Source: UBA11986 sp031402435 (GTDB taxonomy: Bacteria > Bacteroidota > Ignavibacteria > UBA10030 > UBA6906). From it: a stretch of 64,000 nucleotides of DNA. Of the stretch, positions 60,967 through 64,000 are shown piece by piece. Position 1 is the stretch's first letter; each line of letters starts with the position of its first letter. The stretch is from assembly GCA_031402435.1 (NCBI GenBank), contig JANNSJ010000024.1, positions 1 through 64,000 of the forward strand. Reading direction: 5' to 3'. The notes beneath the pieces were generated by a model. It was not told the DNA's origin and made no database searches. It worked only from the letters and a program-made list of their open reading frames with translations. The position numbers and the translations under genes were made by a program.

Positions 60967-61533
60967 ATGTTAACACATGCGTTGAAGCGAGAGTTGTTGG
61001 GGATTGCACGAAGTTCAATCGCTACTGCACTTCAGCCGAAGCCTGCCCGCAATAGTGTTGCTCCGTCGCCGGAACTGCTTCAACCGAGCAGTGCCTTTGT
61101 CACACTTCGCATTCACCACGAACTTAGAGGCTGCATCGGATACATGGATTCGTCACTCCCTCTTGCGGAAGTGGTTGCGGAGGTCTCGCGGAAGGCAGCA
61201 TTTGACGATCCGAGGTTTCCTCCACTCACTCTGCAGGAATTCGACAGGGTAACACTCGAAGTCTCGGTCATCTCGCCGCAACGCCGGGTGTGCTCAAAGG
61301 ACGAGGTGACTGTGGGTGAACACGGTGTGGTGATTGAACTCGGATCCAGCAGGGGCGTATTGCTGCCACAAGTGGCGACGGAGAATGATTGGAATGCAGA
61401 ACAGTTTCTTGATGCGCTGTGCCGGAAGTCTGGCCTTCACGCTCTGGCATGGCAGGATCCGGATGCAAAGATCTGCGTGTTCACTGCTGAAGTGATCAAA
61501 GAAGATGAAGTCCTGCGTGAGCATCCCGCGTGA
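60967..61533 (+). CDS. AMMECR1-domain protein (AmmeMemoRadiSam protein A)
   Basis: 188 residues from the ATG at 60967 (AAGGTG upstream). LRIHHELRGCIGYMDSSLPL with the diagnostic LRGCIG sequence, AAFDDPRFPPLTLQEF, then EVSVISPQRRV and GVLLPQVATENDWNAEQFL. In bacteria and archaea the family is found with MEMO and a radical-SAM gene (the AmmeMemoRadiSam set). Function not fully known. Overlaps the MEMO gene by 4 bases. Confidence 0.94.
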   Translation: MLTHALKRELLGIARSSIATALQPKPARNSVAPSPELLQPSSAFVTLRIHHELRGCIGYMDSSLPLAEVVAEVSRKAAFDDPRFPPLTLQEFDRVTLEVSVISPQRRVCSKDEVTVGEHGVVIELGSSRGVLLPQVATENDWNAEQFLDALCRKSGLHALAWQDPDAKICVFTAEVIKEDEVLREHPA

Positions 61534-62360
61534 ACAAGAAGAACTCCGACCGTGAATGCGTTGTATGCGGGCAATTTTATCCCGCCGATCCGGATGAATT
61601 ACGAGAGAAGATCCGTGAGTTGATTGCGGCTGCTGAACTTCCTGAGATCGAGGGAACTGTAAGAGGGATAATTGTTCCGCATGCCGGTTACGAATATTCA
61701 GGATTCACGGCTGCGCACGCGTACGCGTTGTTGCAAGGGAAGAAGTATACGACTGTTGTCATCGTTTCTCCGAGTCATCGTGAATACTTCGATGGCATCT
61801 CCGTGTTTGCGGGAGAGTCGTACAGTACACCACTTGGTGTTGTAGATGTAGATGCGAGACTAAGAGAAAAACTTCTCAAGCGTTCCAGTATTACGTCTGC
61901 CTCGCATGCGGGCCATGGTGCAGAACATGCAATTGAAGTTCACCTTCCATTTCTTCAGTACGTGTTGGGTGGGTTCAAGTTCCTGCCGATTGTTGTCGGC
62001 GACCAGAAGCGGGAATACTGTTACGCGCTTGGTGAAGCATTGGGTGAAATATTGAAGGCTGAGAATACGTTGCTCGTGGCGAGCACAGACCTTTCTCATT
62101 ACTATCCGGCAACAGTTGCAAACCGATTGGATGCAATCGCCATAGATAACGTCAAGAAGTTTGACTACGAGGTGTTGATGCAGGATCTCGAATCAGAAAA
62201 CACACAAGCATGCGGCGGTGGCCCCACTGTTGCCGTGATGCTTGCGCTCCACCGACTCGGCGCCCGGAGGATGTCCATTCTCCATCATTGCAATTCAGGA
62301 GATGTCACCGGCGATCATACTCGGGTGGTTGGATATCTTGCGGCTGCTGCGTATGCGTAA
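61530..62360 (+). CDS. MEMO1-family protein (AmmeMemoRadiSam protein B)
   Basis: 276 residues, GTG start overlapping the upstream stop (GTGA, 61530-61533). CVVCGQFYPADPDELREKI, then the metal site residues in VPHAGYEYSGFTAAHAY (His), VSPSHREYFDGIS, EHAIEVHLPFLQY, TDLSHYYP and ILHHCNSGDVTGD. The family is related to class III dioxygenases and may bind copper or iron; its bacterial role is unknown. Its 3' end overlaps the next gene by 8 bases. Confidence 0.94.
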   Translation: MNKKNSDRECVVCGQFYPADPDELREKIRELIAAAELPEIEGTVRGIIVPHAGYEYSGFTAAHAYALLQGKKYTTVVIVSPSHREYFDGISVFAGESYSTPLGVVDVDARLREKLLKRSSITSASHAGHGAEHAIEVHLPFLQYVLGGFKFLPIVVGDQKREYCYALGEALGEILKAENTLLVASTDLSHYYPATVANRLDAIAIDNVKKFDYEVLMQDLESENTQACGGGPTVAVMLALHRLGARRMSILHHCNSGDVTGDHTRVVGYLAAAAYA

Positions 62361-63258
62361 CGTAACGATTATCGGCGCAGGCAAAGTTGGCTCCGTGTTG
62401 GGGCGCGTTCTCGTTGAGAACGGGTACAAGGTTGTCTGTGTAGTGTCGCAAACGAAGAAGTCAGCGAACGCTGCAGGCAAGTTCCTGAAGTGTCGGAACA
62501 ATTCAGATTCGCTTGAGGCTATTCCGTCATCGACCGACCTCATTTTGATCACGACTCCTCATGCGGCAGTGAGTCAGATTGCTGAAGAGCTTTCGAGTCT
62601 TACTCAGTTGAACTTCAAGCGACTCTCAGTCTGCCATGCTTCAGGCATGCTGTCGGCAAGCACACTTGAACCTCTTCAGAAAAAGGGAGTGACAGTGTTT
62701 TCGTTTCATCCGCTGCAAACATTTCCACGCGACTTTGTCCCGAAGCATATCGTCCCGACAGCCAGAGGCATTTACTACGCAGTGGATGGAACGCCTCAAG
62801 CGGTACGAAAGGCAAAGGCATTAGCGCGAATGCTTGAGGGCAAGATCATCGAGATCAAACCGGAGATGCGGGCGTTTTATCATGCGGCGTGTGTTGTTGC
62901 ATCGAACCATCTCACAACGATGCTCTCGATCGTCGAGACAATGTTCCGGCAATTCGACTCGAAAGAGAAGGACTTCTTTCAAGTCTTCAAACCGATTGTC
63001 ATGGCAACGCTCCGCAATATTGAGGCGACATCCCCAGCGGTTGCCCTCAGCGGGCCGATTGCGCGAGGGGGCGTGGAAACCATCGGAGTGCATTTTGCAT
63101 CCATTAAACAATTCTCGCCTGAGTTGCTTCCGTACTTTGGAACTCTTACGTTAGAAACAGTGAGGCTCGCAGAGCAGAAAGGCTCGATCCTCCCGGAAGG
63201 CGCCGAGGCACTCAGAGAACTCGTCCATTCGTATTCGAAGACAAAGGAGACACATTGA
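62353..63258 (+). CDS. Rossmann-fold/DUF2520 protein
   Basis: 301 residues from the ATG at 62353, inside the MEMO gene end. NAD(P)-binding motif NVTIIGAGKVGSVLGRVLVE (2-21), TDLILITTPHAAVSQIA, then SVCHASGMLSAST and FSFHPLQTFPRDF. The C-terminal part (about 150-301) is DUF2520 (YHAACVVASNHLTTMLSIVE, ALSGPIARGGVETIGVHFA). It looks like a reductase of the 6-phosphogluconate/ketopantoate-like fold; substrate unknown. Overlaps the next gene by 4 bases. Confidence 0.92.
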   Translation: MRNVTIIGAGKVGSVLGRVLVENGYKVVCVVSQTKKSANAAGKFLKCRNNSDSLEAIPSSTDLILITTPHAAVSQIAEELSSLTQLNFKRLSVCHASGMLSASTLEPLQKKGVTVFSFHPLQTFPRDFVPKHIVPTARGIYYAVDGTPQAVRKAKALARMLEGKIIEIKPEMRAFYHAACVVASNHLTTMLSIVETMFRQFDSKEKDFFQVFKPIVMATLRNIEATSPAVALSGPIARGGVETIGVHFASIKQFSPELLPYFGTLTLETVRLAEQKGSILPEGAEALRELVHSYSKTKETH

Positions 63259-64000
63259 AGGCACTCATAGCAAGCGGGGGTCGCGGCACACGACTCCGCC
63301 CGATCACCCACACGCAGAACAAGCATCTTATTCCCATAGCGAACAAGCCCATCCTGCACTACGCCATCGAAGCGGCAATCGGGGCGGGGATCAAGGAGAT
63401 CGCCATCGTCCACACCGCGGACAGCGATGAGGTGCCCAAAGCAATCGGTGATGGTTCACGTTGGGGCGCACGCATTACATACATTCCGCAGCTTGTGCCC
63501 GGTGGACTCTCCCAGGTTGTTGCGCTCTCTGAGAAGTTTATGGGGAAGGACAAGTTCATTTTTTACCTCGGCGACAATATGGTGGTGGGCGGCATCAAGC
63601 GTTTCGCGGATGAGTTTGAGAAGAGTGGATGCAATTGCTTCCTGACTCTCGCAAAGGTGAAAGACCCGGAGCGGTTCGGCGTTCCTGAAATCAAAGATGG
63701 CCGGATCGTTTCCGTGGAGGAGAAGCCGAAGAAACCCAAGAGCAGTTATGCTGTCTCTGGAATTTATTTATATGATAGTTGCATCTTCGAGGCCGTCAAG
63801 GCGATCAAACCAAGCGAACGTGGAGAGCTTGAGATCTCCGATGCGCATCAGTATCTCATCGACAAGGGATTCAAGGTGGGATATGCTGAGATCACCGGCT
63901 GGTGGAAGGACACAGGCAAGCCGAGCGATCTGCTCGAAGCAAACAGACTCGTGCTCGACAACATCACTCCCGCCATTCACGGCACAGTCGACAATCAATC
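63255..64000 (+). CDS. Sugar-nucleotide nucleotidyltransferase, 5' part (RmlA-like)
   Basis: 249 residues visible from a TTG start at 63255 (TTGA overlap with the previous stop; GGAG 5 bases upstream) to the window end. KALIASGGRGTRLRPITHTQ is the nucleotide-binding loop; NKHLIPIANKPILHY carries the conserved lysine; YLGDNMVVGGI the metal Asp; EEKPKKPKSSYAVSGIYLYD and GWWKDTGKPSDLLEANRLVL are also typical. Probable glucose-1-phosphate thymidylyltransferase of the long, beta-helix type or a related enzyme. The glmM homologue is 2.7 kb away on the other strand. Confidence 0.9.
   Translation, partial: MKALIASGGRGTRLRPITHTQNKHLIPIANKPILHYAIEAAIGAGIKEIAIVHTADSDEVPKAIGDGSRWGARITYIPQLVPGGLSQVVALSEKFMGKDKFIFYLGDNMVVGGIKRFADEFEKSGCNCFLTLAKVKDPERFGVPEIKDGRIVSVEEKPKKPKSSYAVSGIYLYDSCIFEAVKAIKPSERGELEISDAHQYLIDKGFKVGYAEITGWWKDTGKPSDLLEANRLVLDNITPAIHGTVDNQ

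Overview
The window looks like a chromosomal segment (probably a metagenome-assembled contig) from the Ignavibacteria/Chlorobi/Bacteroidetes part of the FCB group. Four large secreted proteins end in the type IX secretion (Por) sorting domain with the NYPNPFNP signature. There is a DUF4296-type lipoprotein, a perfect Bacteroidetes-style promoter before guaA, and a UbiA/UbiX/UbiD set plus an mqnE fragment that point to futalosine-route menaquinone. No tRNA, rRNA, CRISPR array, phage or recognisable IS transposase was seen.

Layout. 1-4.6 kb: start of an exported protein (cut by the window), a lipoprotein, then efp-accB-accC-gcvH and a secreted hypothetical protein, closed by a strong terminator. 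4.7-12.7 kb (minus): a cluster of type IX-secreted repeat proteins and a lipoprotein, one broken by a 1-base frameshift in its sorting domain. 12.8-15.0 kb: a half-receiver ORF with a near-consensus sigma-54 promoter, two palindromic upstream sites, and a GAF/AAA+/Fis sigma-54 activator gene. 15.1-20.5 kb: a membrane/TPR protein translationally coupled to a periplasmic-propeller receptor fused to a Ser/Thr kinase. 20.6-25.7 kb: guaA and a UbiA-UbiX-UbiD menaquinone set with palindromic repeats around ubiA. 25.9-28.2 kb: ECF42-like sigma factor, SRPBCC and YCII proteins. 28.5-29.7 kb: another type IX-secreted protein.

29.8-47.7 kb is an accessory region. It holds two complete heavy-metal RND operons, each headed by a small His/Cys-rich exported protein, a seven-heme cytochrome, and an ECF sigma/anti-sigma operon of sulfur/thiol genes (thioredoxin, DUF302, rhodanese, FmdB, OsmC, DUF2892, two DUF6132). 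It also holds gene debris: 5' fragments of mqnE and czcD, two 3' fragments of czcA, and a 53-bp repeat in two copies 6.2 kb apart. A second ECF/anti-sigma pair (47.8-48.6 kb) leads into three methyltransferases and a DsrE-like protein. A shared motif of the form GTGACCC-N14/15-TGCATC precedes three transcription units of the first ECF operon, and a GGAACT-N15-CGTCT element precedes the second ECF gene. Both are likely self-regulated promoters.

51.6-64 kb returns to core genes: hslV-hslU, rpoN, DUF3109, dprA, a solitary EutN/CcmL microcompartment vertex protein, a methyltransferase, a histidine phosphatase, a phosphohexomutase, AMMECR1, MEMO1, a Rossmann-DUF2520 protein, and the start of a sugar-nucleotide nucleotidyltransferase cut by the window end. 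Intergenic regions carry several unrelated inverted-repeat families. rpoN, the sigma-54 activator and its predicted promoter are all in the window.
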